From NCBI RefSeq assembly GCF_004217095.1, contig NZ_SHKO01000004.1, positions 1 through 64,000 of the forward strand: DNA of 64,000 nucleotides. Direction: 5' to 3'. Below the pieces are notes generated by a model. That model saw only the letters and a list, made by a program, of their open reading frames with translations. It was not told where the DNA came from and made no database searches. Made by a program: the position numbers and the translations under genes. Positions within the stretch are counted from its first letter, which is position 1, and every line of letters starts with the position of its first letter. The DNA comes from Advenella incenata. Its GTDB lineage: Bacteria > Pseudomonadota > Gammaproteobacteria > Burkholderiales > Burkholderiaceae_B. Of the stretch, positions 47,396 to 56,845 are shown piece after piece.

Positions 47396-47695
47396 TTAGT
47401 GTGTGGTGCCGGGCGTGGCGGATCCCGATGGGGACCCGGTTGTCTTGCTGTCAGTCTGCTTTTGCGTCGGTTCTGCGGCAGACTCGTTCGGGTCCTGGGG
47501 ACGAGCCGTTGCTGCCGATGCGCCGTGATTCTGGCTGAGCGCGCGCGCTTCTTCCTTAAGCATAGTGGGTATGCCGTTTCTGATAGGGTAGGCCAGTTGG
47601 TCGTACTGACAGATCAGTTCCTGCTCACTCTGGTCATGACGCAGGGGGCTGTTGCATAGCGGGCAGACGAGGAGCTTGAGAAAATGCGTGTCCAT
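47396..47695 (-). CDS. Trm112 family protein (YcaR-like) with extended tail
   Basis: 99 residues. Residues 1-55 are the Trm112/UPF0434 domain: FLKLLVCPLCNSPLRHD, ELICQYDQLAYPIRNGIP. Most bacterial members end near residue 60-70; here about 40 further residues rich in Ser, Thr, Ala, Pro and Gln follow and are probably disordered. Members are small zinc-ribbon-like proteins found between lpxK and kdsB, as here. Only one CxxC is present. Confidence 0.85.
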   Translation of the reverse strand: MDTHFLKLLVCPLCNSPLRHDQSEQELICQYDQLAYPIRNGIPTMLKEEARALSQNHGASAATARPQDPNESAAEPTQKQTDSKTTGSPSGSATPGTTH

Positions 47696-47724
47696 AGTAA
47701 GTGTGATGTAATCGGTTGAATGGG

Positions 47725-48798
47725 TCAGTATACCGGTAATGATTTGAGTTGTTCCGTGATTCGGTCAAAAAAAACTGCATCGGAAAACCGCGGGGCAACC
47801 TCCATGCTCCACAGGCGCTCGTCCTGCATGGCCCCGCATTTGGCTGCGTCCTTGGCCGTCATCAGAACAACGTCGGCATCAATGGCATAAATCTCGGTCT
47901 CTGAATAGGCGTGGTGATCGGGAAAGGCAATGGTCTGATCCACGACAATACCAGCATGCGCCAGCGTCCTGAAAAATCGTGGCGGATGACCGATGCCGGC
48001 AATGGCAGCAATGCGCTGTCCCTGGTGTGCCGTCGCCCATTGCGCTGGCGACATGCTGTAGCCGGAGCGCAAATGAACCATACGAGTCGGGTGCAATTGC
48101 ATGGTCACCTGTCGCGGCTTGTGCTGCCCGCTACGGTCGGCTTTGTCTTGTAGCATTGCAACGGGTTCGTCCGCAGGGACATTAATGACCAAATAATCGA
48201 CCGATGCCAGTCTTGTGGCCGGTTCGCGCAGGGGTCCCGCAGGCAGCAGGCGACCATTGCCGATGCCGCGGCTATCCTGCACCGCAATCTCGATGTCGCG
48301 CCCGAGGGCCAGGTGCTGGAGGCCATCGTCGGCGATGATCACCGTGGTATCCGGATACTGTTGCAGCAGGCAACGCGCCGCCCGCGTCCGGTCCGGGTGT
48401 ATCGCGACGGGCGCGACGCGTGCAAGCATGGCGGGTTCATCGCCCAGGTAGGCCGCATCGACCTGGGCGCCGTGCCCATGGCGAGGCTCGGGACCGGGGT
48501 TGATGCCGTAGCCGCGGCTGACTACGCCAGGCTGCCAGCCGCGTTGTCGCAACGCAGCGATCAGGCTCAGAACAAATGGCGTTTTGCCGGTGCCGCCAAC
48601 GAAAATATTGCCTACTACGATCACCGGGACCGGCAGGCGATTCGGTTTTTTCAAGCCGTGCCTGTACAGGCCTGTCCGGACGGCAACGGCCAGGCGCGTG
48701 ACCCATGACAGCGGTAGCAGCATGTTCGATAGCGGCCCGCCATTTTGCCATTGGTGCAGCACAGTGTCGGTCAGGGAAGATTTTTTTTTCAGTACCAT
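47725..48798 (-). CDS. lpxK: Tetraacyldisaccharide 4'-kinase
   Basis: 357 residues. It phosphorylates the 4' position of the lipid A precursor at the inner membrane. An N-terminal hydrophobic segment (MLLPLSWVTRLAVAVRTGLY) is followed by the Walker A VVGNIFVGGTGKTPFVLSLI. The DDGLQH motif is seen in VIIADDGLQHLALGRDIE, and VVSRGYG is conserved. It heads the lpxK-trm112-kdsB-adk-SDR unit, with 29 nt to the next gene. Confidence 0.95.
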   Translation of the reverse strand: MVLKKKSSLTDTVLHQWQNGGPLSNMLLPLSWVTRLAVAVRTGLYRHGLKKPNRLPVPVIVVGNIFVGGTGKTPFVLSLIAALRQRGWQPGVVSRGYGINPGPEPRHGHGAQVDAAYLGDEPAMLARVAPVAIHPDRTRAARCLLQQYPDTTVIIADDGLQHLALGRDIEIAVQDSRGIGNGRLLPAGPLREPATRLASVDYLVINVPADEPVAMLQDKADRSGQHKPRQVTMQLHPTRMVHLRSGYSMSPAQWATAHQGQRIAAIAGIGHPPRFFRTLAHAGIVVDQTIAFPDHHAYSETEIYAIDADVVLMTAKDAAKCGAMQDERLWSMEVAPRFSDAVFFDRITEQLKSLPVY

Positions 48799-49382
48799 GG
48801 TCGAGTTTGAGACTGGCGTCCGGTAAAATCGGCAACGGCCAGTGTACTTGTTTTCTAGTGCCGGAAAAGGGCTTGGCGAGTTCGTAATGCAACGATGGTG
48901 ATTCGGACCGATTACGGCCCATTGTCATCAATGAGGCAGGATATCATGAACATTATCGCATCAAAACCAGACCGGGCTTTTTGAGCGAGTCGGCGTTTGC
49001 GCCGATGGTCGATTGCACAAATCGCCGGTCTTGACAGGAACGGCCAGATCATGCAATGCACAAAATAGGCAGTTGGCGATGGTGTCAAAATTGGCAAATG
49101 TAACTACTCACATTTTCTGTGGATAATTCTGTGAATAAGATGCTGTAATGGCGTATCTACACAAGTGCGGGGCTTGTTTGCTTAATCATTGTGCAATTTA
49201 ATTGAAATATTTAATTTTGTTTAAATTCAATAGGTTAAAAGATATTTCTCACAAATCAAATCAGGAAGCCATTGTAATGCGCCGAAAAAAAGCCCAGGCT
49301 CTTGATTTTTAATTTTTGTGGACAGTTTGGAATTGGAATTTTGGAAAATCAGGAAAATTACGACGCCTTGTCAAGCGAAAAA
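48799..49382. other. Divergent lpxK-xseA intergenic region, AT-rich on the xseA side
   Basis: No gene is supported. The first half has a TCGGCG/CGCCGA hairpin near 48987-49003. From about 49100 to 49340 the sequence is strongly A/T-rich and holds the DnaA-box-like pair at 49118-49138. The xseA promoter must be here; I cannot fix its -35/-10. Confidence 0.5.
49118..49138. promoter_or_regulatory. Pair of DnaA-box-like sites
   Basis: TGTGGATAA (49118-49126) is the exact complement of the consensus DnaA box TTATCCACA. TGTGAATAA (49130-49138) fits the relaxed form TTATNCACA in the same orientation, 12 bp on. Binding by DnaA is inferred from sequence only. Confidence 0.5.
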
Positions 49383-50690
49383 ATGTTATCGGTCGCGCAA
49401 CTGAACCGGCGCGTTGGCCGGCTGCTTGAAGAGGGCGTGCCCACGCTGTGGGTTACGGGCGAAATCTCCAATTTTGTCCGCGCCTCGTCCGGCCATTGGT
49501 ATTTCACTCTCAAAGACGATCGCGCGTCGGTGCGTGCCGTCATGTTTCGCGGCAAGACCGCACAGCTTGATTTTGTGCCTGCTTCGGGAGATCGGATCGA
49601 CGTACGTGCCCGCGTCTCGTTGTATGAACCTCGCGGCGACTACCAGTTGCAGGTGGAGTCGCTACGTCGGGCGGGTCAGGGCAATCTGTATGAACAATTT
49701 CTGGCCATTCGCGCCCGCCTTCAGGAAGAAGGCCTGCTGGATGCGTCTCGCAAACGTCCATTGCCGGCATTTGCCCGTCGCGTTGGCGTCATCACCTCGC
49801 TGGGGGCTGCCGCCTTGCAGGATGTGCTCAGCGCGCTCACGCGCCGGGCGCCGCATGTGAGTATCGTGATCTACCCGACCACGGTACAGGGCAGGGATGC
49901 CGCCACCGAAATCATGAGCGCCCTGGCGCAGGCCCAGATGCGCAATGAAGTAGACGTCTTGCTGCTGGTTCGTGGCGGCGGCAGTATGGAAGATCTTTGG
50001 AGTTTCAACGATGAATCGCTGGCGCGACTGATTGCGGCCAGCCGGATTCCGGTGGTGTCGGGTGTAGGGCACGAAACAGACTTTACGATCGCCGACTTTG
50101 TCGCAGACCTGCGCGCGCCCACCCCCACGGCTGCCGCAGAGTTGGTTTGCCGGCCCCGGCAGGATATTCTGAATGATATTGCCGGCTTGACGGGCAGGCT
50201 GTCGCGGCACCAGCAGCGTATGCTGGAACATTACAGTTTGCGGCTGGATCGCCTGACGGGGCGGCTGGTGTCGCCGGCGCAGAAGATCCGTGCCGATCGG
50301 GTGCGAGTCGTGCATGCGGTCAGGCAGCTGGATGGCGGTTTGCGAACCGGCTTGACTCATAAAAGGAATCGGGTTGCCCTGCTGACCCAGGCGCTGGAAC
50401 ACACTGCGCCCCAGGTAACGCACGCGCGCAACCGGGTTGCAACCCTGCTGGCGCGCCTGGATCGCGCGACAGACCGCGTCATCAGCCAAACCCAGCGCCG
50501 TTTCGAGCGTGCGCAAACACAATTTGAAACCATCAATCCGCGTGCCGTGCTGGGACGCGGTTACGCCATCGTCTATGATGAAGCAGGGCACGTGCAGCGT
50601 GACCCCGGCGCACTGCATGATGGACAGACCCTGAAGGTGGAACTGGAGAAAGGTACGCAGCAAGTCAGGGTCATTCCCAATCGCAGCTAG
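49383..50690 (+). CDS. xseA: Exodeoxyribonuclease VII large subunit
   Basis: 435 residues from ATG 49383. Exo VII degrades single-stranded DNA together with XseB. The N-terminal OB fold is [38 protein letters not shown]. The catalytic domain has [35 protein letters not shown] and [19 protein letters not shown], followed by a long coiled coil and the C-terminal GRGYAIV. The ATG has no clear ribosome site; an in-frame TTG at 49341 with GGA upstream would add 14 residues and bring the length nearer the usual one. xseB is not adjacent; sodB follows after 50 nt. Confidence 0.94.
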   Translation: MLSVAQLNRRVGRLLEEGVPTLWVTGEISNFVRASSGHWYFTLKDDRASVRAVMFRGKTAQLDFVPASGDRIDVRARVSLYEPRGDYQLQVESLRRAGQGNLYEQFLAIRARLQEEGLLDASRKRPLPAFARRVGVITSLGAAALQDVLSALTRRAPHVSIVIYPTTVQGRDAATEIMSALAQAQMRNEVDVLLLVRGGGSMEDLWSFNDESLARLIAASRIPVVSGVGHETDFTIADFVADLRAPTPTAAAELVCRPRQDILNDIAGLTGRLSRHQQRMLEHYSLRLDRLTGRLVSPAQKIRADRVRVVHAVRQLDGGLRTGLTHKRNRVALLTQALEHTAPQVTHARNRVATLLARLDRATDRVISQTQRRFERAQTQFETINPRAVLGRGYAIVYDEAGHVQRDPGALHDGQTLKVELEKGTQQVRVIPNRS

Positions 50691-50740
50691 AATTTAAGGT
50701 ATCATCAGAGAACCTTTTTCACTTTGACAAGGAGATCTAC

Positions 50741-51316
50741 ATGGCACACAGCTTACCTCCACTTCCCTTTGAAATGGATGCACTTGCTCCCACAATTTCT
50801 AAAGAAACGCTCGAATACCACTATGGCAAACACCATAAGGCCTACGTTGACAAGCTGAACGAACTGATCCCTGGTACAGAATTTGAAAATGCCAGCCTGG
50901 AAGAGATCGTAAAAAAATCCGATGGCGTCATGTTCAATCAGGCAGCGCAGATCTGGAACCACACTTTCTACTGGAACAGCCTGACTCCCGGTGGCAGTGA
51001 ACCGGCGGGTGCCGTACTTGAGGGCATCAACAAAAAATGGGGCAGTGTTGACAAATTCAAGGAAGAGTTCAACAAAGCAGCGGCAGGTAACTTTGGTTCA
51101 GGCTGGACCTGGCTGGTGAAAAAAACGGACGGTTCACTCGATATCGTCAATACCAGCAATGCCAAAACACCGCTGACGACAGACGACGTTCCACTGCTAA
51201 CCTGTGACGTCTGGGAGCACGCTTACTATATTGACTATCGTAACGCGCGCCCCAAATATCTGGAGTCTTTCTGGAAACTGGCCAACTGGGATTTTGCCAG
51301 CAAAAATCTGGGTTGA
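50741..51316 (+). CDS. sodB: Superoxide dismutase [Fe]
   Basis: 191 residues. It disproportionates superoxide in the cytoplasm. The four metal ligands are H27, H74, D156 and H160 (the last two in [14 protein letters not shown]). Gln70 in [17 protein letters not shown] is at the position typical of the iron type. AAGGAG lies well placed before the start. It has its own terminator downstream. Confidence 0.96.
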   Translation: MAHSLPPLPFEMDALAPTISKETLEYHYGKHHKAYVDKLNELIPGTEFENASLEEIVKKSDGVMFNQAAQIWNHTFYWNSLTPGGSEPAGAVLEGINKKWGSVDKFKEEFNKAAAGNFGSGWTWLVKKTDGSLDIVNTSNAKTPLTTDDVPLLTCDVWEHAYYIDYRNARPKYLESFWKLANWDFASKNLG

Positions 51317-51349
51317 TAACGCCAGGCAGGGATTGGTCCTTGCATGAAA

Positions 51350-51387
51350 AAACCGCCAGTGCAGTTCATGCCTGGCGGTTTCTTTTT
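51350..51387 (+). terminator. sodB: Terminator of sodB
   Basis: AAACCGCCAG pairs with CTGGCGGTTT around a 12-nt loop, followed by CTTTTTG. Confidence 0.9.
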
Positions 51388-51406
51388 GACTGCGGCGCAT
51401 TGCGCA

Positions 51407-51763
51407 TCAGCGCATACACTGCTCGACAATCGTCACGATATCTGCCGGCGTGCCTTGCGCCACCCGCAAGGTCACACGCGACCCGGCATTGGCATCAAGA
51501 GAGCGTGGCGTGACGCTGATTTTTGCTTTGGGCGCATCCGGTCCTGGAATGCCACCAAAATAATAGTCGGCATCGGACTCAGTCAAATTGGCGGCAGGAT
51601 AGGGGCCTTTCCAGCCATTGATGATGCAGTTGGCCAGTTGTTTGGGCTGAACGTCGGAGTTTCGTTCAATGGCCGGTCTTTGATATTCGGGCAGGGTAAT
51701 ACCTGAGCATCCAGCCAGCAAGCTTATGCAGCCTCCCAGCAGGGCGATCCTGATTCCTTTCAT
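51407..51763 (-). CDS. Hypothetical lipoprotein
   Basis: 118 residues. A lipoprotein signal peptide is visible (MKGIRIALLGGCISLLAGCS), with lipobox LAGC, so it is probably anchored to a membrane facing the periplasm. The residue after the lipidated Cys is Ser, which favours outer membrane sorting. The mature part has two further cysteines (NCIINGW and EQCMR) that could form a disulfide. I do not recognise the family. It lies 9 nt after the DUF192 gene and is probably co-transcribed. Confidence 0.72.
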   Translation of the reverse strand: MKGIRIALLGGCISLLAGCSGITLPEYQRPAIERNSDVQPKQLANCIINGWKGPYPAANLTESDADYYFGGIPGPDAPKAKISVTPRSLDANAGSRVTLRVAQGTPADIVTIVEQCMR

Positions 51764-51772
51764 ATATAACCT

Positions 51773-52318
51773 TTACTGTAGTGTTGCCGGCACGCCATCT
51801 TTTGCAGCGGGCAGGGTGTCCGGTATGACAGCCTTGATATTATCACCGACGCGGATGCGATGGCTACCAAACCAGTCCCGATTCATTTCCAGTGCGTAGC
51901 GGGCGTTTGCGCCGGAGCAGTGAGGCGCCTCGCTAAGCGGCTGCATTTCATCGAGGGCGACAATGGTGCCGTGGCTGTCCATGAAGGCAATGGAAAGGGG
52001 GATCAGGGTGTTTTTCATCCAGAAACAGCGGGGCTGGTCGTCGGCAAACACAAAAAGCATTCCGTGGTCACGTGCCAGCGTCTTGCGGTGCATCAACCCT
52101 TGGGCGCGCAGTGGCTCGGTGTCGGCCACTTCAGCCGTGATCTTGTTGTTGTTGATCTGCAAAGAGACGTTTGCGGCGGAAATATCGGGAACAGAAGCGC
52201 CGGAAACGGAAACGCGGGCTACAGCAATCCGTGGGGCCAGCAATAGGCCTGCCAGGATGGTGCAGCCCGCAATAAGCGCTAACCGCAAGAACCTTGATGC
52301 GGGCAGGGATATGGACAT
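51773..52318 (-). CDS. DUF192 family exported protein
   Basis: 181 residues. An N-terminal signal sequence (FLRLALIAGCTILAGLLLAP) precedes the DUF192 domain: ITAEVADTEPLRAQGLMHR, MLFVFADDQPRCFWMKNTLI, PLSIAFMDSHGTIVALDEM and YALEMNRDWF. The function of DUF192 is not established. It lies 18 nt downstream of the cold-shock gene on the same strand; the cold-shock protein, DUF192 and lipoprotein genes may form one unit. Confidence 0.85.
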   Translation of the reverse strand: MSISLPASRFLRLALIAGCTILAGLLLAPRIAVARVSVSGASVPDISAANVSLQINNNKITAEVADTEPLRAQGLMHRKTLARDHGMLFVFADDQPRCFWMKNTLIPLSIAFMDSHGTIVALDEMQPLSEAPHCSGANARYALEMNRDWFGSHRIRVGDNIKAVIPDTLPAAKDGVPATLQ

Positions 52319-52336
52319 AGTCTGTAATTATACAGG

Positions 52337-52585
52337 CTATGCTGCCATTATATTAAGTGCCTGTTGCCCTTTTGGGCCTTGTGCAATCTCGAAAGTAACG
52401 CGTTGACCTTCTTTGAGTGTTTTGAACCCATTCATCTGTATGGAGGAAAAGTGGGCAAAAAGGTCTTCGCCACCGCCATCGGGTGTAATGAAACCGAACC
52501 CTTTGGCATCGTTAAACCATTTGACGGTCCCGGTCTGTTTGTTGCCGCCTTCTTCCGGGACTGATGTTTCTGTTGTTTCTGACAT
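52337..52585 (-). CDS. Cold-shock domain protein with N-terminal extension
   Basis: 82 residues; typical CspA-like proteins are 67-70. The extra N-terminal 15 or so residues ([16 protein letters not shown]) are acidic and probably disordered. The cold-shock domain follows with [20 protein letters not shown] (RNP1 KGFGFI) and [10 protein letters not shown] (RNP2-like). It should bind single-stranded RNA or DNA as a chaperone. No long cold-induced leader could be identified by eye. Divergent from clpS. Confidence 0.9.
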   Translation of the reverse strand: MSETTETSVPEEGGNKQTGTVKWFNDAKGFGFITPDGGGEDLFAHFSSIQMNGFKTLKEGQRVTFEIAQGPKGQQALNIMAA

Positions 52586-52823
52586 TCTTACAGCCTCTGC
52601 TCAAGATTTTACCAACCCATGGCAAATGACCGGTGACGCGCCATCTACCGAAAAGATACTGAAACAGCTTTGTGGATACTATTTTTCAGTATAAATAAAT
52701 GATGCGGATTAAAATTATGTGAGTCAATAGTGGAAATTACCGATAATTCTGGGGTTCATAAACAACACCACTTGAAATATCGTATAAAGTATCAATATAA
52801 AGACTTTCTTAAGCAGGTTTGGT

Positions 52824-53132
52824 ATGGCTCAGCAGTCAGGCATTGTCACTGAAGCGCAAAAGGCAAAATTGGCGCCCCCACCCATGTATCAGGTGTTACT
52901 GCTAAACGACGATTACACCCCGATGGACTTCGTGGTTTCGGTTTTACAAAAGATTTTTTCGAAAACCGAAGAAGAAGCCACGGTGATCATGTTAAAAGTA
53001 CATCATGATGGTAAGGGAGTGTGTGGCGTCTATACCAGAGATATTGCCGCCACCAAGGTGGCAACGGTTGCGCAGTACGCGCGTTCCCATCAGCACCCAT
53101 TGCAGTGCGTGATGGAACCCGTGGATTTGTAA
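52824..53132 (+). CDS. clpS: ATP-dependent Clp protease adaptor ClpS
   Basis: 102 residues. It delivers N-degron substrates to ClpAP. The N-degron pocket is in [20 protein letters not shown], followed by [20 protein letters not shown] and [18 protein letters not shown]. It lies 43 nt upstream of clpA, the standard arrangement. Confidence 0.96.
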   Translation: MAQQSGIVTEAQKAKLAPPPMYQVLLLNDDYTPMDFVVSVLQKIFSKTEEEATVIMLKVHHDGKGVCGVYTRDIAATKVATVAQYARSHQHPLQCVMEPVDL

Positions 53133-53175
53133 TGGTCCTGGCATTTCCAGGGCAGATGTTTAGACGGAGGAAATT

Positions 53176-55476
53176 GTGATTTCTCAAGAACTCGAAGTGA
53201 CACTTCATATGGCATTTGTGGATGCGCGTTCGGCACGCCACGAATTTATTACCGTCGAACACCTGTTGCTGGTATTGCTGGATAATGCGGCTGCCAGGGA
53301 GGTGTTGACCGCGTGCGAGGCCGATATTGAACAGCTGCGCAGCAAACTGCGCGCTTTTATCGACGCCAATACGCCTATCGTAGGCGGCTCCGATGAAGTA
53401 GACACGCAGCCAACCCTGGGCTTTCAGCGTGTCATCCAGCGGGCCATCATGCATGTCTCCTCCAATGGCAATGCGAAAAGCCCGGCCACCGGCGCCAATG
53501 TGCTGGTCGCCATTTTCAGTGAAAAAGATTCACATGCCGTGTTCTATCTGCAAGAGCAGAACGTGACACGCCTGGATGTGGTCAACTATATTTCCCACGG
53601 CATCACCAAGTCTGCGGCGCCGTCGCCAGACGAAAGTGCTGCGCCTGCCGAGCCGCAGGCCGGCGAGCCCGAAGAGAACAAGTCGCCGCTTGCGCTGTAT
53701 GCTTCTGATTTGAATGCGCTGGCCAAGGCCGGCAAAATTGATCCGCTGATCGGGCGGGACAGTGAAATTGAGCGCGTGGTGCAAATCCTGTGCCGGCGCC
53801 GCAAGAATAACCCCTTGCTGGTCGGTGAGGCCGGCGTGGGCAAAACCGCGATCGCCGAAGGTCTTGCGCTACGTATCTCCACAGGCAATGTGCCCGATAT
53901 TCTGTCCAAGGCCCGCGTCTATGCATTGGACATGGGTTCATTGCTGGCCGGTACCAAGTATCGAGGCGACTTCGAACAGCGTCTGAAGGCCGTGCTCAAA
54001 CAGCTGGCCAGCCAGCCTGATGCGGTGTTGTTTATCGACGAAATTCACACGCTGATTGGCGCCGGCTCTGCCTCAGGCGGCACCATGGACGCCTCCAATC
54101 TGCTTAAACCGGCGTTGTCCTCGGGCGCGCTGCGTTGCATGGGGGCGACCACCTACAAGGAATATCGCGGTATTTTCGAAAAAGATCACGCGCTGTCACG
54201 TCGTTTCCAGAAAATCGACGTCAGCGAGCCGACGGTTGAGCAGACGATCCTCATTTTGCGCGGGCTCAAGTCCAAATTCGAAGAGCACCACCACGTACGC
54301 TATTCGGCGGCCGCCATTACTGCGGCAGCCGAGCTGTCGGCCAAACATATCAATGACCGACATTTGCCTGACAAAGCCATAGATGTATTGGACGAGAGCG
54401 GCGCCGCCCAGCGGTTGCTGCCCAAGTCACGGCAGAAAAAGGTCATTGGCAAGGCCGAAATTGAAAACGTCGTGTCCAAAATGGCACGAATTCCGCCGCA
54501 ATCGGTCAGCACAGACGATCGCAACAAGCTGGCGACGCTGGATCGCGATCTGAAAACAGTGGTTTTTGGCCAGGAGGCCGCCATTACGGCACTGGCCTCT
54601 GCGATCAAGATGTCGCGCTCAGGTCTGGGCAAACCTGACAAACCTATCGGCTCATTCCTGTTTTCCGGTCCTACCGGGGTGGGCAAGACCGAGGTTGCCA
54701 AACAACTGGCCTTTATTCTGGGCGTCGAGCTGATTCGCTTCGATATGTCCGAATATATGGAGCGCCACGCGGTATCGCGCCTGATCGGTGCGCCTCCGGG
54801 CTATGTTGGTTTTGACCAGGGTGGCTTGCTGACCGAGGCGGTCAACAAGCAGCCGCACAGCGTGTTGCTGCTGGACGAGATTGAAAAGGCCCATCCGGAT
54901 ATTTTCAATATCCTGCTGCAGGTCATGGATCACGGCGTACTTACCGATAACAACGGTCGCAAGTCGGATTTTCGCAACGTCGTTGTCATCATGACCACCA
55001 ATGCCGGGGCTGAGTTGCTCAACCGTCGTTCCATCGGTTTTGCTGACAGCCGCCAGAGCGGCGATGAAATGGCCGAAATCAAACGCATGTTCTCGCCCGA
55101 GTTTCGTAATCGGCTGGATGCCATCATTCCGTTTGCTTCGTTGTCCGAAGACATTATCATGCGCGTAGTCGACAAATTCCTGATCGAGCTTGAGCACCAG
55201 TTGCAGGCCAAACGGGTAGAGGCGACCTTTACCGATAGTCTGCGTCAGCATCTGGCCAAAAAAGGCTTTGACCCGCTGATGGGGGCCCGCCCCATGCAAC
55301 GGCTGATCCAGGATGTGATTCGCCGCGCCCTGGCCGACGAGCTACTGTTTGGCCGTCTGGCAAACGGTGGATCGGTCTATGTCGATATCGATGACAAGGA
55401 CGAAGTCACACTCACTTTCAATGATTCCGATCCGAAGGAAAAAAAGGATTCTGAGGAAGAAGCGCTGGTTTCCTGA
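53176..55476 (+). CDS. clpA: ATP-dependent Clp protease ATP-binding subunit ClpA
   Basis: 766 residues. It unfolds substrates and feeds them to ClpP. The N domain (MISQELEVTLHMAFVDARSA) is followed by AAA-1 with GEAGVGKTAIAEG near residue 217 and AAA-2 with GPTGVGKTEVAKQ near 498. The ClpP-binding IGF loop is RRSIGFADSR near 621. The start is GTG 53176, directly after GGAGGAAATT. pqiA starts two bases after the stop codon, suggesting transcriptional and perhaps translational linkage. Confidence 0.96.
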   Translation: MISQELEVTLHMAFVDARSARHEFITVEHLLLVLLDNAAAREVLTACEADIEQLRSKLRAFIDANTPIVGGSDEVDTQPTLGFQRVIQRAIMHVSSNGNAKSPATGANVLVAIFSEKDSHAVFYLQEQNVTRLDVVNYISHGITKSAAPSPDESAAPAEPQAGEPEENKSPLALYASDLNALAKAGKIDPLIGRDSEIERVVQILCRRRKNNPLLVGEAGVGKTAIAEGLALRISTGNVPDILSKARVYALDMGSLLAGTKYRGDFEQRLKAVLKQLASQPDAVLFIDEIHTLIGAGSASGGTMDASNLLKPALSSGALRCMGATTYKEYRGIFEKDHALSRRFQKIDVSEPTVEQTILILRGLKSKFEEHHHVRYSAAAITAAAELSAKHINDRHLPDKAIDVLDESGAAQRLLPKSRQKKVIGKAEIENVVSKMARIPPQSVSTDDRNKLATLDRDLKTVVFGQEAAITALASAIKMSRSGLGKPDKPIGSFLFSGPTGVGKTEVAKQLAFILGVELIRFDMSEYMERHAVSRLIGAPPGYVGFDQGGLLTEAVNKQPHSVLLLDEIEKAHPDIFNILLQVMDHGVLTDNNGRKSDFRNVVVIMTTNAGAELLNRRSIGFADSRQSGDEMAEIKRMFSPEFRNRLDAIIPFASLSEDIIMRVVDKFLIELEHQLQAKRVEATFTDSLRQHLAKKGFDPLMGARPMQRLIQDVIRRALADELLFGRLANGGSVYVDIDDKDEVTLTFNDSDPKEKKDSEEEALVS

Positions 55477-55478
55477 GC

Positions 55479-56756
55479 ATGACGGGCAATTACATCGCCT
55501 GCCATCATTGCGGGCAACTGCATGAACGAAGCGCGCTGGTCTCGGGCCAGCGCGCTTCTTGCGTTCGTTGCGGCACTGTCTTGTGGTCGCAGGGCGTGCT
55601 CAACAGTTCGGCCTGGCTGGCGATTGTCCTGACCTCGCTGATCGCGTTTATTATTGCCAGCTTTATGCCGGTGGGCACCATCACGGCAGTCGGACTCAAA
55701 AGCAGCTCCACTTTCCTGGAAGCGGTCGCGGCGACCTGGCGCGCCGGCTATCCCAGTGTAGCCATCATGTGCTTTGCCACCGGCTTTCTAATGCCGTTGC
55801 TGGATGCCCTGATCCTGGCCTGGCTTCTGGCGTTTTCGCGCAAGGGGCAGCGCGCGCCGGGGCTCAATCAGTTAAGCCGCTGGCTGCATTGGGTACGGCC
55901 GTGGGCGATGGTGCCGGTATTTATGCTTGGCGCACTGGTGGCCATTGTGAAACTGGCCGACATGGCCTCGCTCACGCCTGGGGCCGGCTTGTGGGCTTAT
56001 GCCGCACTCACATTTCTGCTTACCGGGCTGAGCAAGCTCAATTCTGAACGGGTCTGGCTGCTGGCCGAACAGGATGGCGCCGTAAAGAACATACCGGTGA
56101 CGATCGACCCGCAGCAGTTGCCACTGGACTGCGAGATATGTGGCCAGATCACCATGAGCACGGAACCAGAGGCGCAGTGTCAGCGCTGCCATAATCATGT
56201 GCACTTTCGCAAGCCGGGACACAGGACGCGTACGCTGGCTATTTTGCTTACCGCCATTATTCTGTACTTTCCGGCCAATCTCTATCCCGTCATGATCAAC
56301 ACCACGGTGCTGGGTGGCACCGCTTCGCATACCATTCTGGGCGGTATTCTGGAATTGTGGAATCTGGGGTCCTGGGACCTGGCGCTGATTGTCTTTATCG
56401 CCAGTTTTGTGGTGCCGCTGACAAAAATTGTCATTCTGGGTATTTTGATCGGTCGTCCGGCGCAGGGCCGTCGTGATACGATGATGCGGTACACGCGCAT
56501 GTATCAGACAGTCGAACTGATCGGCCAATGGTCCATGCTGGATGTCTTCGTGGTCATTCTGCTGACGTCACTGGTCAATTTCGGTTCTCTGATGTCGGTC
56601 AGGCCCGATGTCGGCGCTGCTGCCTTTGGTATGGTTGTGGTCGTTACGATGTTAGCGACCATGAATTTCGACATCCGCAAGGGCTGGGATCAGGTCGATG
56701 ATGATATCGAGCAGCCCGACTATCAGCCAGCAGCCACTGCGCCCACTTTTTCTTAG
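55479..56756 (+). CDS. pqiA: Paraquat-inducible protein A family
   Basis: 425 residues in two homologous halves, each a zinc-ribbon-like segment (CHHCGQLHERSAL...CVRC; CEICGQITMSTEPEAQCQRC) followed by four membrane helices. FPANLYPVMINTTVLGG in the second half is the family signature. With PqiB and PqiC it is part of an envelope lipid-transport system spanning inner to outer membrane. It starts almost immediately after clpA and is 89 nt upstream of pqiB. Confidence 0.93.
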   Translation: MTGNYIACHHCGQLHERSALVSGQRASCVRCGTVLWSQGVLNSSAWLAIVLTSLIAFIIASFMPVGTITAVGLKSSSTFLEAVAATWRAGYPSVAIMCFATGFLMPLLDALILAWLLAFSRKGQRAPGLNQLSRWLHWVRPWAMVPVFMLGALVAIVKLADMASLTPGAGLWAYAALTFLLTGLSKLNSERVWLLAEQDGAVKNIPVTIDPQQLPLDCEICGQITMSTEPEAQCQRCHNHVHFRKPGHRTRTLAILLTAIILYFPANLYPVMINTTVLGGTASHTILGGILELWNLGSWDLALIVFIASFVVPLTKIVILGILIGRPAQGRRDTMMRYTRMYQTVELIGQWSMLDVFVVILLTSLVNFGSLMSVRPDVGAAAFGMVVVVTMLATMNFDIRKGWDQVDDDIEQPDYQPAATAPTFS

Positions 56757-56845
56757 TGGTTTTATTGGCGAACAAACAGAAACGGATCCTCGTTTATTCT
56801 ATAGAATGCATAGTTTACTGAACCAGTTGTCGGCAGGAGCATCAT

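Noticed and set aside
49100-49340. Chromosomal origin of replication
   Set aside because: Only two DnaA-box-like sites and no dnaA, dnaN, gyrB, rpmH or parAB nearby; kept only as a possible DnaA site.
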